Origin: JABCYV01 sp963696025
GTDB lineage: Bacteria; Acidobacteriota; Terriglobia; Terriglobales; Acidobacteriaceae
Direction of reading: 5' to 3'
DNA length: 64,000 nucleotides
Assembly (NCBI GenBank): GCA_963696025.1
Contig: CAVOII010000004.1
Coordinates: 496,001-560,000 of the forward strand
Part shown: one piece after another, positions 52,652 to 60,828 of the stretch
Layout of the letters: the number at the start of each line of letters is the position of its first letter
How positions within the stretch are numbered: the first letter of the stretch is position 1
Made by a program: the position numbers and the translations under genes
The notes under the pieces: model-generated
The model's database searches: none
Told to the model about the DNA's origin: nothing
What the model saw: only the letters and a program-made list of their open reading frames with translations

Positions 52652-54781
52652 TCAGCGCCAAGCGAAATAAGCGACGAATCCTACCAACCCGGCGACCATC
52701 ACTAGCGCATACCACTGCACCAGTCCCCACTGCAGCAGGCGCGCCGGATAGGAAAGCAGCCGCGACAAAATGGCCGGCCCATTAACCAACACTCCGTCAA
52801 TTGCCCACTTGTCCCACCAGTTTGAAATGGTACCTGTGAGTCGCGTCATCGAGCCGGCGGCGTTGACCGTGCCATCGATCACGTGTGAATCAAACCATGA
52901 TGAAGCTTCGCCTAATCCCATCACGCCCAGCCGCACGTCTCCGACTTTGCGGCGACCGGTGAAGGCGTAGTCATAGGCTTCGTCGACGTAATATTTATTG
53001 AGTAACGTTGTGTACAGCGGCGGCGCAGCCGCGGCAATGGGTTCAATGTACCCTTTGTCGGCATCACGATAAGAACGCCAGGCCAGGCCCCAACCAACTA
53101 TGGCAGCGCCCACTGAGAGGAACATCAGTCCATATTCGATTGGGGTCGTGTGTTCTTCTTCCTTCTTCCCAACGGCAAGCTGACCTGCCTTCCCTTCCTC
53201 TTGAAAGACAGTCGCCTCCCGCGCAAACACCGGATTTAAGAACTTGGCAAAATGATCGGAACCGCCCAGGCTGTGCGGCCAGCCCAGCCATCCCGCGCAG
53301 ATTGCGCAGATCGCAAGGACCACCAGCGGCCCCGTCATCGATTTGGGTGATTCGTGGATGTGGTGTTCGATCTCGTGGCCCATGCGCGGCTTGCCATGGA
53401 AGGTCAGGAACATCAGCCGGAACATATAGAACGCAGTCATCAGGGCCGTGATGAACCCAATGAACCAGAGCAACCGGTAAGCGCCGCCCTCCGAAGACCA
53501 GGCCTGCCAAAGGATTTCATCTTTCGAGAAAAATCCGGCGAAGGGTGGGATGCCAGCGATGGCAAATGTCGCGATAAACATTGTCCAGTGCGTAACGGGG
53601 ATACGCCGGTGCAGGTCGCCCATGTTGCGCAGGTCCTGCTCGCCGCTGAGGGCGTGGATCACCGATCCCGAACCAAGGAAGAGGAGGGCTTTGAAAAAAG
53701 CGTGCGTAAACACGTGGAACACGCCGGCAGAGAACGCGCCCACGCCTACCGCAAGGAACATGTATCCGAGTTGGGAGACGGTCGAGTAGGCGAGCACACG
53801 CTTGATGTCGTTCTGCACCAGTCCAATCGAGGCAGCAAACAAAGCTGTGAGCGCTCCGATAATCGCTACAGTTTTCATCGAGCTCGGCGCCAACACAAAC
53901 AAGGCATTTGAGCGCGCCACCATATACACGCCAGCGGTGACCATGGTCGCGGCGTGGATGAGAGCGGAAACCGGCGTAGGCCCTTCCATGGCGTCGGGCA
54001 GCCAGACATAGAGAGGAATCTGGGCTGACTTGCCGCAAGCGCCCACGAACAAGAGCAGGGTCGCCGCGGTGATGATGGGATCGCCGATGGCGAAACGTCC
54101 GCTGCGCGCCAGATGTGTGACTTCGGTGAATCGCAGCGAACCAAAATACCAGGCGATGGTGAACATGCCGAGCAGGAAGCCCGCGTCACCGATGCGGTTC
54201 ACAATGAATGCTTTGTTAGCGGCAGTGCTCGCGGAGTGGCGTTGAAAGTAGAATCCAATCAGCAGATAAGAGCACAGGCCCACGCCTTCCCATCCCACAA
54301 ACATGAGCGCGTAGTTGTTCGCCAGGATCAGGATCAACATCGAGAACATGAACAGGTTAAGGTATCCGAAGAATCGGAAGTAGCCGCTCTCATGCGCCAT
54401 GTAGCCGATCGAATAAATATGGATTAGCATGCCAACGCCCGTGACAAAGAGCAGCCAGATGCTGGAAAGAGGATCGAGCAGCAAACCGGCGTCCGCCTGG
54501 AACGGAGCTGGACTACCGTCGCGCGTGACGTAATTGAGGTGGCCGGTGTCAGTACCCAACCAGGTGTAGAGAATGGTCTGAAACGGTTTGCCGGGATGGT
54601 CGTGTGCGTAGTCTGCATATTGCCAGACTGCGCCGCAGGCAAGAAGAAATGCCAGGACGACCGCGCCCACGCAGACCGCGCTTACCGTGGCCTTTTGCAG
54701 CTTACGGCTGAAAAAGAACATAATCGCTGCGCCGATGGCCGGCAGCAGCGGGATCAGATAGATGTGGTTTAAGAAAAACAT
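52652..54781 (-). CDS. nuoL: NADH-quinone oxidoreductase subunit L
   Basis: The 709-residue subunit has the usual N-terminal antiporter core (MFVGWEGVGLCSYLLIGFYF, KSAQIPLYVWLPDAMEGPTP, YSTVSQLGYMFLAVGVGAFS) and a long C-terminal part with the amphipathic HL helix that runs along the membrane arm. Length is about 100 residues above the E. coli protein, mainly from a charged insert near EEGKAGQLAVGKKEEEHTTP. It lies 59 bases after nuoK; the gap is made of repeated GCTAGCTCCTAGC-like words. Confidence 0.95.
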   Translation of the reverse strand: MFFLNHIYLIPLLPAIGAAIMFFFSRKLQKATVSAVCVGAVVLAFLLACGAVWQYADYAHDHPGKPFQTILYTWLGTDTGHLNYVTRDGSPAPFQADAGLLLDPLSSIWLLFVTGVGMLIHIYSIGYMAHESGYFRFFGYLNLFMFSMLILILANNYALMFVGWEGVGLCSYLLIGFYFQRHSASTAANKAFIVNRIGDAGFLLGMFTIAWYFGSLRFTEVTHLARSGRFAIGDPIITAATLLLFVGACGKSAQIPLYVWLPDAMEGPTPVSALIHAATMVTAGVYMVARSNALFVLAPSSMKTVAIIGALTALFAASIGLVQNDIKRVLAYSTVSQLGYMFLAVGVGAFSAGVFHVFTHAFFKALLFLGSGSVIHALSGEQDLRNMGDLHRRIPVTHWTMFIATFAIAGIPPFAGFFSKDEILWQAWSSEGGAYRLLWFIGFITALMTAFYMFRLMFLTFHGKPRMGHEIEHHIHESPKSMTGPLVVLAICAICAGWLGWPHSLGGSDHFAKFLNPVFAREATVFQEEGKAGQLAVGKKEEEHTTPIEYGLMFLSVGAAIVGWGLAWRSYRDADKGYIEPIAAAAPPLYTTLLNKYYVDEAYDYAFTGRRKVGDVRLGVMGLGEASSWFDSHVIDGTVNAAGSMTRLTGTISNWWDKWAIDGVLVNGPAILSRLLSYPARLLQWGLVQWYALVMVAGLVGFVAYFAWR

Positions 54782-54840
54782 TCTTAGCCACTAGCTCCTA
54801 GCTTTCAGCTCCTAGCTAGAAGCCAGGAGCCAGAAGCGGC

Positions 54841-55146
54841 CTACCACTTCAGCAAATCTATTTCGTCCACGTTCACCGTCTCTTTGTTTCGGAAGAAGGC
54901 GATCAGGATTCCCAGGCCTACCGCGGCTTCGGCAGCGGCGTCGGTGATCACAAAAATCGCAAATATCTGTCCGTGCAGTCCCCAGATCCGGGAAAACGCC
55001 ACCAGGTTTAGATTCACTGCGTTCAATATCAACTCAATCGACATGAGAACGATGACTACGTTGCGGCGAGTCAGCACACCGATCACGCCCAGAACAAAAA
55101 GTGCGGCCGCGACGACGAGATAATGCAGGGTTCCGATTGGGGTCAT
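54841..55146 (-). CDS. nuoK: NADH-quinone oxidoreductase subunit K
   Basis: ATG 55144-55146 gives the family length (101 residues); an upstream TTG at 55161 is less likely. Three helices are seen: YLVVAAALFVLGVIGVLT, NVVIVLMSIELILNAVNLNL with the conserved Glu, and GQIFAIFVITDAAAEAAVGL with the second Glu. These Glu residues are on the proton path. It lies between nuoJ and nuoL. Confidence 0.95.
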   Translation of the reverse strand: MTPIGTLHYLVVAAALFVLGVIGVLTRRNVVIVLMSIELILNAVNLNLVAFSRIWGLHGQIFAIFVITDAAAEAAVGLGILIAFFRNKETVNVDEIDLLKW

Positions 55147-55182
55147 AAAACCAGTTCTCAATTGCCGGTTGTCAGTTCTCAG

Positions 55183-55692
55183 CTAGATTCTTTTCTTCGC
55201 CATCACCACTGCTCCGATGATCGCCACCAGCAGCAATAGCGACGCGATCTCGAAGGCAAACATGTAATTTCCATAAAGCAGCACTGCAACTTGCTGGGTG
55301 TTCGATCCCTCCGGCAGCGAAACCGCGCGATCGGGAAACAGTGACTTGCTTTTCGCGAACACCCACACGAACAGAGCGCCCAGCGCGATAGCCGCGACGA
55401 TCCCCACAATCCACTGTTTATTGAACTGCTCTTCTCTCTGTGAGCGTTCGATATTGACCAGCATGATTACGAACAGGAAGAGCACCATGATGCCGCCCGC
55501 ATACAGAATGATCTGCACGCCGGCGACAAACGGGGCATAGAGCATGAGGTACAGTCCGGCCTGCCCGAGCAGCGCCGTAATCAGCGCCAGCGCGGAATGG
55601 ACCGGATTCTTGCGCGTGATTACCAACACGCCGCTCAGGACGGTGAGTCCCGCGAGAAAGTAGAAGAAGAAAGTTGTGGCTACGGGCTGCAT
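55183..55692 (-). CDS. nuoJ: NADH-quinone oxidoreductase subunit J
   Basis: The 169-residue membrane subunit has five helices. The start MQPVATTFFFYFLAGLTVLS follows nuoH by one base. The core LITALLGQAGLYLMLYAPFV and QIILYAGGIMVLFLFVIMLV are typical, with the conserved Tyr-Ala-Gly-Gly turn. No nuoI gene lies between nuoH and nuoJ, its usual place. Confidence 0.94.
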   Translation of the reverse strand: MQPVATTFFFYFLAGLTVLSGVLVITRKNPVHSALALITALLGQAGLYLMLYAPFVAGVQIILYAGGIMVLFLFVIMLVNIERSQREEQFNKQWIVGIVAAIALGALFVWVFAKSKSLFPDRAVSLPEGSNTQQVAVLLYGNYMFAFEIASLLLLVAIIGAVVMAKKRI

Positions 55693-55693
55693 A

Positions 55694-56944
55694 CTAGAGC
55701 CACACTCCCGCTACTGCGGTCAGGATAAGCACGCCAATGCCCAGCGGCAGCAGTACCTTCCATCCAACTCTCATTAATTGATCGAAGCGGTAACGCGGAA
55801 ACGTCCCGCGATACCAGATGTACAAATACATGGACACTGCGACTTTCGCGCTGAACCAGAAAATGTCCTGAATACGGTCGCGCACCGGAGGCACGAATAA
55901 AAGCAGTCCAATCATCCCCAGCAATGCTCCAAAACCAGCGAGGCCGATGGTCTGCATGCGGAAGTACGGGTGTTTGGGCATGCGAATTACACCCAGGAAC
56001 GTGATCGCCGCCAGCAGAAGGAAGGTCAATCCTGGAACCAGCGAAAACACTAGATCCCAGGTATCGCCGCTCAGCCATGTCGGGAAAGGACGCATCCATC
56101 CGCCCAGCCAGAGTGTGACAGCAATCGACGATACTGCGATCATGGCCGAATATTCAGCCAGGAAAAAGAGCGACCAGCGGAAGCCACTGTATTCCGTGTG
56201 AAAACCGGCGGTGAGCTCGGACTCCGCTTCCGGCAAATCAAACGGAGCGCGATTAGTTTCCGCTACCATGGCGATGGCGAAGATTCCGAATGCAATCAGG
56301 CCGAGCGGAAAAAATTTGAATATGAACCACACGTGTTGCGCCTGCTGCGCCTGCACGATGCCAATCATGCTCAGGGTTCCGGTGCCAGCTTGATTCAGGC
56401 TGGTCATCAGGATGGCGGACACAACGGCCAGTCCCATGGCGATTTCGTAAGAAACCATTTGCGCGCTGGAGCGCAGCGCTCCCATCAGCGGATAGTGTGA
56501 ATTGGACGCCCAACCCGCCATCACAACCCCCAGCACGCTCAACGAAGAAACGCCCAGCATGAACAGCACACCGATGTTCATGTCGGTGACGGCGTGGGTG
56601 GGTCCGAAGGGAACGACAATGAAAACAGTGAATGCCGTAATCACGACCAGGATGGGGGCCATCCAGAAAACCCATGGATCGGCCGCGGCAGGCATGATGT
56701 CTTCCTTGATCAGCAGTTTTAGGGCATCGGCGATAGGCTGCAGCAATCCGTGCGGACCAACCCGCATGGGCCCGAGGCGGACCTGCATGTGGGCCAGAAT
56801 TTTGCGCTCCAACCAGTTCATCGCGATCACGGCAACGGAGAGGCCGAGAAAGATGAGCATGATGTAGACCAGCGCCCAAAGCAGATTTCCTGCCTGTCCC
56901 GGCGTGGTGTCGCTTTTCAAATAAGAGGTGATGTAATCGAGCAT
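55694..56944 (-). CDS. nuoH: NADH-quinone oxidoreductase subunit H
   Basis: The 416-residue subunit has eight helices and the quinone-site loop: WLERKILAHMQVRLGPMRVG, GLLQPIADALKLLIKEDIMP and FDLPEAESELTAGFHTEYSG. It links the membrane arm to the quinone pocket formed with NuoB and NuoD. The start overlaps the nuoD stop by one base (TGATG), a sign of translational coupling. Confidence 0.95.
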   Translation of the reverse strand: MLDYITSYLKSDTTPGQAGNLLWALVYIMLIFLGLSVAVIAMNWLERKILAHMQVRLGPMRVGPHGLLQPIADALKLLIKEDIMPAAADPWVFWMAPILVVITAFTVFIVVPFGPTHAVTDMNIGVLFMLGVSSLSVLGVVMAGWASNSHYPLMGALRSSAQMVSYEIAMGLAVVSAILMTSLNQAGTGTLSMIGIVQAQQAQHVWFIFKFFPLGLIAFGIFAIAMVAETNRAPFDLPEAESELTAGFHTEYSGFRWSLFFLAEYSAMIAVSSIAVTLWLGGWMRPFPTWLSGDTWDLVFSLVPGLTFLLLAAITFLGVIRMPKHPYFRMQTIGLAGFGALLGMIGLLLFVPPVRDRIQDIFWFSAKVAVSMYLYIWYRGTFPRYRFDQLMRVGWKVLLPLGIGVLILTAVAGVWL

Positions 56945-58149
56945 CAGCGATCGACCTCGCCCAGCACGATGTCGAGCGTTCCGATCACCGCGATGACGTC
57001 TGCTACCAAAGCTCCGCGAACCATCATGTCCAGCGCTTGCAGGTTTACGAACGACGGCGGGCGCACGCGCACGCGGTAAGGTTGAGTCGAACCATCGCTC
57101 ACGATGAAGTATCCCAGTTCGCCTTTGGGGGCTTCGATCGAGTGGTAGATTTCGCCCACCGCCGGTTTGATTACTTTGGGCACCTTGGCCATGATCGGGC
57201 CCTCGGGAATCTTCCCGACGGCCTGGTCAATGATACGCAGTGATTGCCGCATCTCCTGCATGCGAACGAGATACCGATCATAGGTATCACCGTTCTGGCC
57301 GATGGGGATTTCAAAATCAAAGTCGGCGTAGGCGGCGTAAGGTTGCGCCTTACGCAGATCCCATTTCACTCCGCTGGCGCGCAACACCGGTCCGGTGACG
57401 CCGAGCGCGATGCACTCTTTTGCAGAAATCTTGCCGACACCCTTTGTCCGCTCTACCCAAATGCGGTTGGTCGTGAGCAATTTCTCGTATTCATCAATTT
57501 TGGGCGCAACGAAATCCAGAAACTTTTTTGCCTCGCGCTCGAAGCCCTCGTAAGTTTCATAGAGACATCCGCCGATGCGAAAAGCGTGCGTGGTCAGGCG
57601 AGCGCCACAATACTTCTCAAAAATCTTGAGGATCTCTTCGCGATCGCGGAAGGTATAGAAGAGAGGAGTGATGGCGCCGATGTCCAGCGCATGTGTGCCC
57701 AGCCACAGCATGTGGCTGGCAAGCCGATTCAGTTCGGCGAGAATTACTCGGATATACCGGGCGCGTGGCGGCGCTTCCACGTTCAGAAGTTTTTCTACCG
57801 CTTCGCAATACCCCAATCCGTTTGAGACCGCGGCCACGTAGTCCATGCGGTCCACATAGGGATTGAACATGGCGTATGTACGGTGTTCGGCAATTTTCTC
57901 CACGCCGCGATGGAGATAGCCGATCACGCACTCGGTGCCCAGGACCTTTTCGCCGTCCAACTTAAGAATTACGCGCAGCACGCCGTGGGTTGCCGGGTGC
58001 TGCGGGCCCATATTGATGATGAGTTCGTTGGAATCGAGGAAAGTCTTGTCGTGCTGTTCCAGCTCCAAGTGAGAAGTGCGGTCGGGCACGGGCCGGTCGA
58101 GCGTTTTCTGATCGATCGTGGCCCCGTCAGTCATCTTCTGATCGATCAT
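56944..58149 (-). CDS. nuoD: NADH-quinone oxidoreductase subunit D
   Basis: The ATG 58147-58149 overlaps the nuoC stop (ATGA). The 401-residue subunit has NMGPQHPATHGVLRVILKLD, YLHRGVEKIAEHRTYAMFNP and DRMDYVAAVSNGLGYCEAVE, the quinone-site residues shared with [NiFe] hydrogenases. The first about 35 residues are extra (MIDQKMTDGATIDQKTLDRP) with an IDQK repeat at protein level and a repeated TGATCGATC word at DNA level. Its partner NuoB, which carries the N2 cluster, is not encoded nearby. Confidence 0.95.
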   Translation of the reverse strand: MIDQKMTDGATIDQKTLDRPVPDRTSHLELEQHDKTFLDSNELIINMGPQHPATHGVLRVILKLDGEKVLGTECVIGYLHRGVEKIAEHRTYAMFNPYVDRMDYVAAVSNGLGYCEAVEKLLNVEAPPRARYIRVILAELNRLASHMLWLGTHALDIGAITPLFYTFRDREEILKIFEKYCGARLTTHAFRIGGCLYETYEGFEREAKKFLDFVAPKIDEYEKLLTTNRIWVERTKGVGKISAKECIALGVTGPVLRASGVKWDLRKAQPYAAYADFDFEIPIGQNGDTYDRYLVRMQEMRQSLRIIDQAVGKIPEGPIMAKVPKVIKPAVGEIYHSIEAPKGELGYFIVSDGSTQPYRVRVRPPSFVNLQALDMMVRGALVADVIAVIGTLDIVLGEVDR

Positions 58150-58826
58150 TGGCCGCTCTCGATCCCGAGATTGATCTGCACCCATTCCTGGTCCTGCTGG
58201 ATGATGCCGTAGTCCTTGCGCAGTGGATGACCCTTCCAGCCGTCGGGCAGTAAAATGCGTTTCAAGTCAGGATGGCCGTCAAAGCGGATACCGAACATGT
58301 CATAGACTTCGCGCTCCAGCCAATTGGCTGCCGGCCAGATGGGGACGGCACTGGGTGCGCTGGTGTCGTCAGGGATCATCGTCGTAACTCGTATGCGCTC
58401 ATTGCGGTCGAAGGAGTAAAGAATCCAGACCAGATCGAATTGCTTCTGGCGTTCGGGATAGTGGACGGCTGTAACATCGACTAAGTAGTCGAATTGTTCC
58501 TGGTCGCGAAGAACTTGCAGCAATTCTGGAATCAGCGACGAATCCACCACCATGAAATTCTGGCCCAGATAGCTTTTCGCTTCGATGCCGGAGCCGTAAC
58601 GCTCCTTGAGCCTCGCGACCATCGGCGAATCCCAGGAAGTTGGGACCGGACCTGAGGGCTTGGCGGGTGCGGCAGGAGGGTGTGCCGCGGGCGGGGTGGC
58701 GGATTTCGGGGGTACACCAGCCTTTTCCGGGGGAGAGGATTGAACTGTGCCGGGAATCGGTTCACCCGCCGCCGGTTTCGGCTCACCGGTCGGCGGTGGT
58801 GTAGGGGATTTGGTTTCCTCGGACAT
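58146..58826 (-). CDS. nuoC: NADH-quinone oxidoreductase subunit C with Pro-rich extension
   Basis: The 226-residue product has a Pro/Ala-rich N-terminal tail of about 60 residues (SPTPPPTGEPKPAAGEPIPG and so on), then the usual 30-kDa-subunit domain: DYLVDVTAVHYPERQKQFDL, WPAANWLEREVYDMFGIRFD and HPDLKRILLPDGWKGHPLRK. The core length is normal. The tail has no known function and is likely disordered. It is the first gene of the nuoC-D-H-J-K-L-M-N run. Confidence 0.94.
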   Translation of the reverse strand: MSEETKSPTPPPTGEPKPAAGEPIPGTVQSSPPEKAGVPPKSATPPAAHPPAAPAKPSGPVPTSWDSPMVARLKERYGSGIEAKSYLGQNFMVVDSSLIPELLQVLRDQEQFDYLVDVTAVHYPERQKQFDLVWILYSFDRNERIRVTTMIPDDTSAPSAVPIWPAANWLEREVYDMFGIRFDGHPDLKRILLPDGWKGHPLRKDYGIIQQDQEWVQINLGIESGQ

Positions 58827-58963
58827 TGCTAAGGCGCAAACCTCTAACGCCGCTGCGACACACAGGAGAACGTTAACTTCTAACAGCTTGCAAACAGGCT
58901 GTCAATCGTGGGAAGGGGCGACGCTGGGTCAGTTCGATTTCCCCAGGGGTGAAGGCAACCGAG

Positions 58964-59311
58964 TCAGGCTTTGCGCGACCTAGACCATAGTAAGAGAATG
59001 AGATATGTGACCCCAAGGTAGCAGAAAAAACTGATGACACCTGCGACGACTAAGATCGTCACAAGATTTACAGCGTGAGCATTTCCTTTCGTTCCAATGG
59101 CTATGACTTCGGCTACCAACACCCCCACAATAAATCCCGGCAAGACCACTAAGCCGGCCGAGGGCTCCGGGTCTAGAAACCTTTCGGCTGTCAGGGAACA
59201 AATAAGCAGGACTACCGAAATAAATAGCGCCCGTTTGCAAATTTGCCGTGAATCCATGGGCTTCGCTAGCAGATGCCAGAAATTAGTGCTTTTCCCAGCG
59301 CCTTTTAGCAT
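58964..59311 (-). CDS. Small hypothetical membrane protein inside the nuo region
   Basis: The 115-residue product (or 97 residues from an inner ATG at 59257) has three hydrophobic segments: LFISVVLLICSLTAERF, AGLVVLPGFIVGVLVAEVIA and LVTILVVAGVISFFCYLGVT. No motif is recognised. It lies between nuoA and nuoC where nuoB normally stands. It is not an iron-sulfur protein (one Cys in the last helix, no CxxC), so it cannot replace NuoB. No good ribosome site is seen for either start. Confidence 0.55.
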   Translation of the reverse strand: MLKGAGKSTNFWHLLAKPMDSRQICKRALFISVVLLICSLTAERFLDPEPSAGLVVLPGFIVGVLVAEVIAIGTKGNAHAVNLVTILVVAGVISFFCYLGVTYLILLLWSRSRKA

Positions 59312-59351
59312 AAGGCCCTAGTCAATCCGCTTGGCAGCACAAGCCAGGACA

Positions 59352-59675
59352 CTATTTCTTTTGATTCGCCTGGTAGGCCTCGATCAGATCGCGGATCCGC
59401 TGCGCCTCGGCTTTGGTGTGGCCATGACTGGCGATGGGGTCGGAGCCGCCTGAAGAATCAATCCGAATCTCCGACCAAATCACCCCAGTCGTAATGTGCA
59501 CGGAGGCGACTTTGCCGATGGCGATGCTCTCCTCATTGCTGCCAAAGAGACGGGGTTTGATGCGGCTCACGTGTTGCGGAGTAACTGTGATTCGTGTAGG
59601 GAAGAACAGGTTTCCTCGGGTCAGGCGGCTGGCGACAAAGGTCTCAGAGTTGGGATCGGTGCGGACTTCGGTCAT
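59352..59675 (-). CDS. Small soluble hypothetical protein inside the nuo region
   Basis: The 107-residue product reads MTEVRTDPNSETFVASRLTR and continues with beta-rich NLFFPTRITVTPQHVSRIKP, KVASVHITTGVIWSEIRIDS and a C-terminal helix AEAQRIRDLIEAYQANQKK. The pattern of strands and a final helix recalls bacterial PH-like (bPH) domains. The function is unknown. With its neighbour it separates nuoA from nuoC. Confidence 0.6.
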   Translation of the reverse strand: MTEVRTDPNSETFVASRLTRGNLFFPTRITVTPQHVSRIKPRLFGSNEESIAIGKVASVHITTGVIWSEIRIDSSGGSDPIASHGHTKAEAQRIRDLIEAYQANQKK

Positions 59676-59721
59676 GATGTTGTAAACGTATTCTCAGCCG
59701 CATTTGTGAAGCGGTAGGGAT

Positions 59722-59777
59722 GCTTCGACTGCGCTTGGCCTTCGCCAAGCGAAGGCCAGCCTGCGCTCAGCATGACA
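59722..59777. repeat. CTTCGACTGCG / CTCAGCATGACA repeat, copy 2, with perfect hairpin
   Basis: GCTTCGACTGCG and CGCTCAGCATGACA bracket a perfect 10-bp stem (TGGCCTTCGC-CAA-GCGAAGGCCA, 59736-59758). It lies between nuoA and the small gene at 59352. The outer words match 15062-15117. It could also attenuate transcription past nuoA. Confidence 0.55.
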
Positions 59778-59819
59778 GATGATGATGAGTGACGACCGAC
59801 GACTGACGACTATTTTTTC

Positions 59820-60176
59820 CTATATCCACTCTAAGGCGCCTTTTTTCCAGATCCAGATGTAACCCACGACGAGGATGGCAAGGAAAATCAGCATTTCGAC
59901 GAGTCCGAACGCCCCTAGGGCCTTGAATTTTACCGCCCAGGGAAAAAGGAAGATGGTCTCCACGTCGAATACCACGAATAAAATGGCGACGATGTAGTAG
60001 CGAACCGTGTACCGTCCACGAGAGTTATCAATGGGATCGATGCCGCACTCGTACGGCATCAATTTCGCCTTGCTGGGATTCTCCGGGCGGACCAACTTGG
60101 CCAGCAGCAATGGTAGAGGAATCATGATTGCCACCACTGCGACGAAGATAAATATGGGAACGTAATTCTGGGGCAT
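59820..60176 (-). CDS. nuoA: NADH-quinone oxidoreductase subunit A
   Basis: ATG 60174-60176 (MPQNYVPIFIFVAVVAIMIP) gives the family length of 118 residues; a longer frame to 60305 is not supported. Three helices are seen and the signature loop KAKLMPYECGIDPIDNSRGR with the conserved Cys lies between helices 1 and 2, followed by VRYYIVAILFVVFDVETIFL. It is upstream of the rest of the nuo genes on the same strand but cut off from nuoC by two small unrelated genes and a hairpin repeat. Confidence 0.93.
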   Translation of the reverse strand: MPQNYVPIFIFVAVVAIMIPLPLLLAKLVRPENPSKAKLMPYECGIDPIDNSRGRYTVRYYIVAILFVVFDVETIFLFPWAVKFKALGAFGLVEMLIFLAILVVGYIWIWKKGALEWI

Positions 60177-60563
60177 TAACTCCCTCACACCTGCTACTGA
60201 ATACGGTTGACTTGTGATAGTAACTCTAACCGCGTCTCCCTTCAAGGATCCGCGCTCAATTAATGGCAGAACGGCTGAAAGAAATCCAGTCGAACAGAGG
60301 CACAATTCGCAACCGGTGTTTGTGCAGCGGCATCCTCAGTCATCGCCTGACTGCTCTCATGAAATGTGCGCGGTTGCGCACTTCCGATCTCGGGAAAGCC
60401 TTGTTGGGCACGATTTTTAGCATTTTTTGTAATTCTTTGCACGCATCAAATACGAACTTGACAGCGCTCTGTTACTGGTAACAAACTGCGTTCCCGCTCT
60501 TCGACGCGAAATGCGCGCCATGCGTAAAACCACGTATGTCAGCCTTTCCAAGGAGATTCAGTT
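60177..60563. promoter_or_regulatory. Divergent upstream region of nuoA and the sedolisin gene
   Basis: No gene seen. On the plus strand a TTGACA (60458-60463) is followed after 17 bases by a poor -10 candidate (ACAAAC), so this is only a possible promoter for the sedolisin gene. The remainder shows no strong hairpin. The nuoA promoter should lie in the left part. Confidence 0.35.
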
Positions 60564-60824
60564 ATGTCGATCCAGAAAGTCGCCACTCTGCTCGTGATTT
60601 TCACATTGATCGTTGCCTTTGGATTCTCTCAACTAGCAAGCGCATAAGTCAGCGCGGACAGCACGTCCCAAATCCTTTCCAATGCAGAAAACCTTGGTGC
60701 GGAAGATTTATCCAAACCGATGACCGTGACGGTTTGGTTGAAACATCATAACCAGGCCGCGTTCGATGAACTGGTTCGGGAGATGTATGACGCGAGTTCT
60801 CCGAACTATCATCACTTCCTCACT

Positions 60825-60828
60825 CTAG
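60825..60828. repeat. Target-site duplication CTAG, left copy
   Basis: CTAG directly left of the element end; the same CTAG lies at 61982-61985. IS5 is known to prefer YTAR targets of four bases. Confidence 0.85.
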
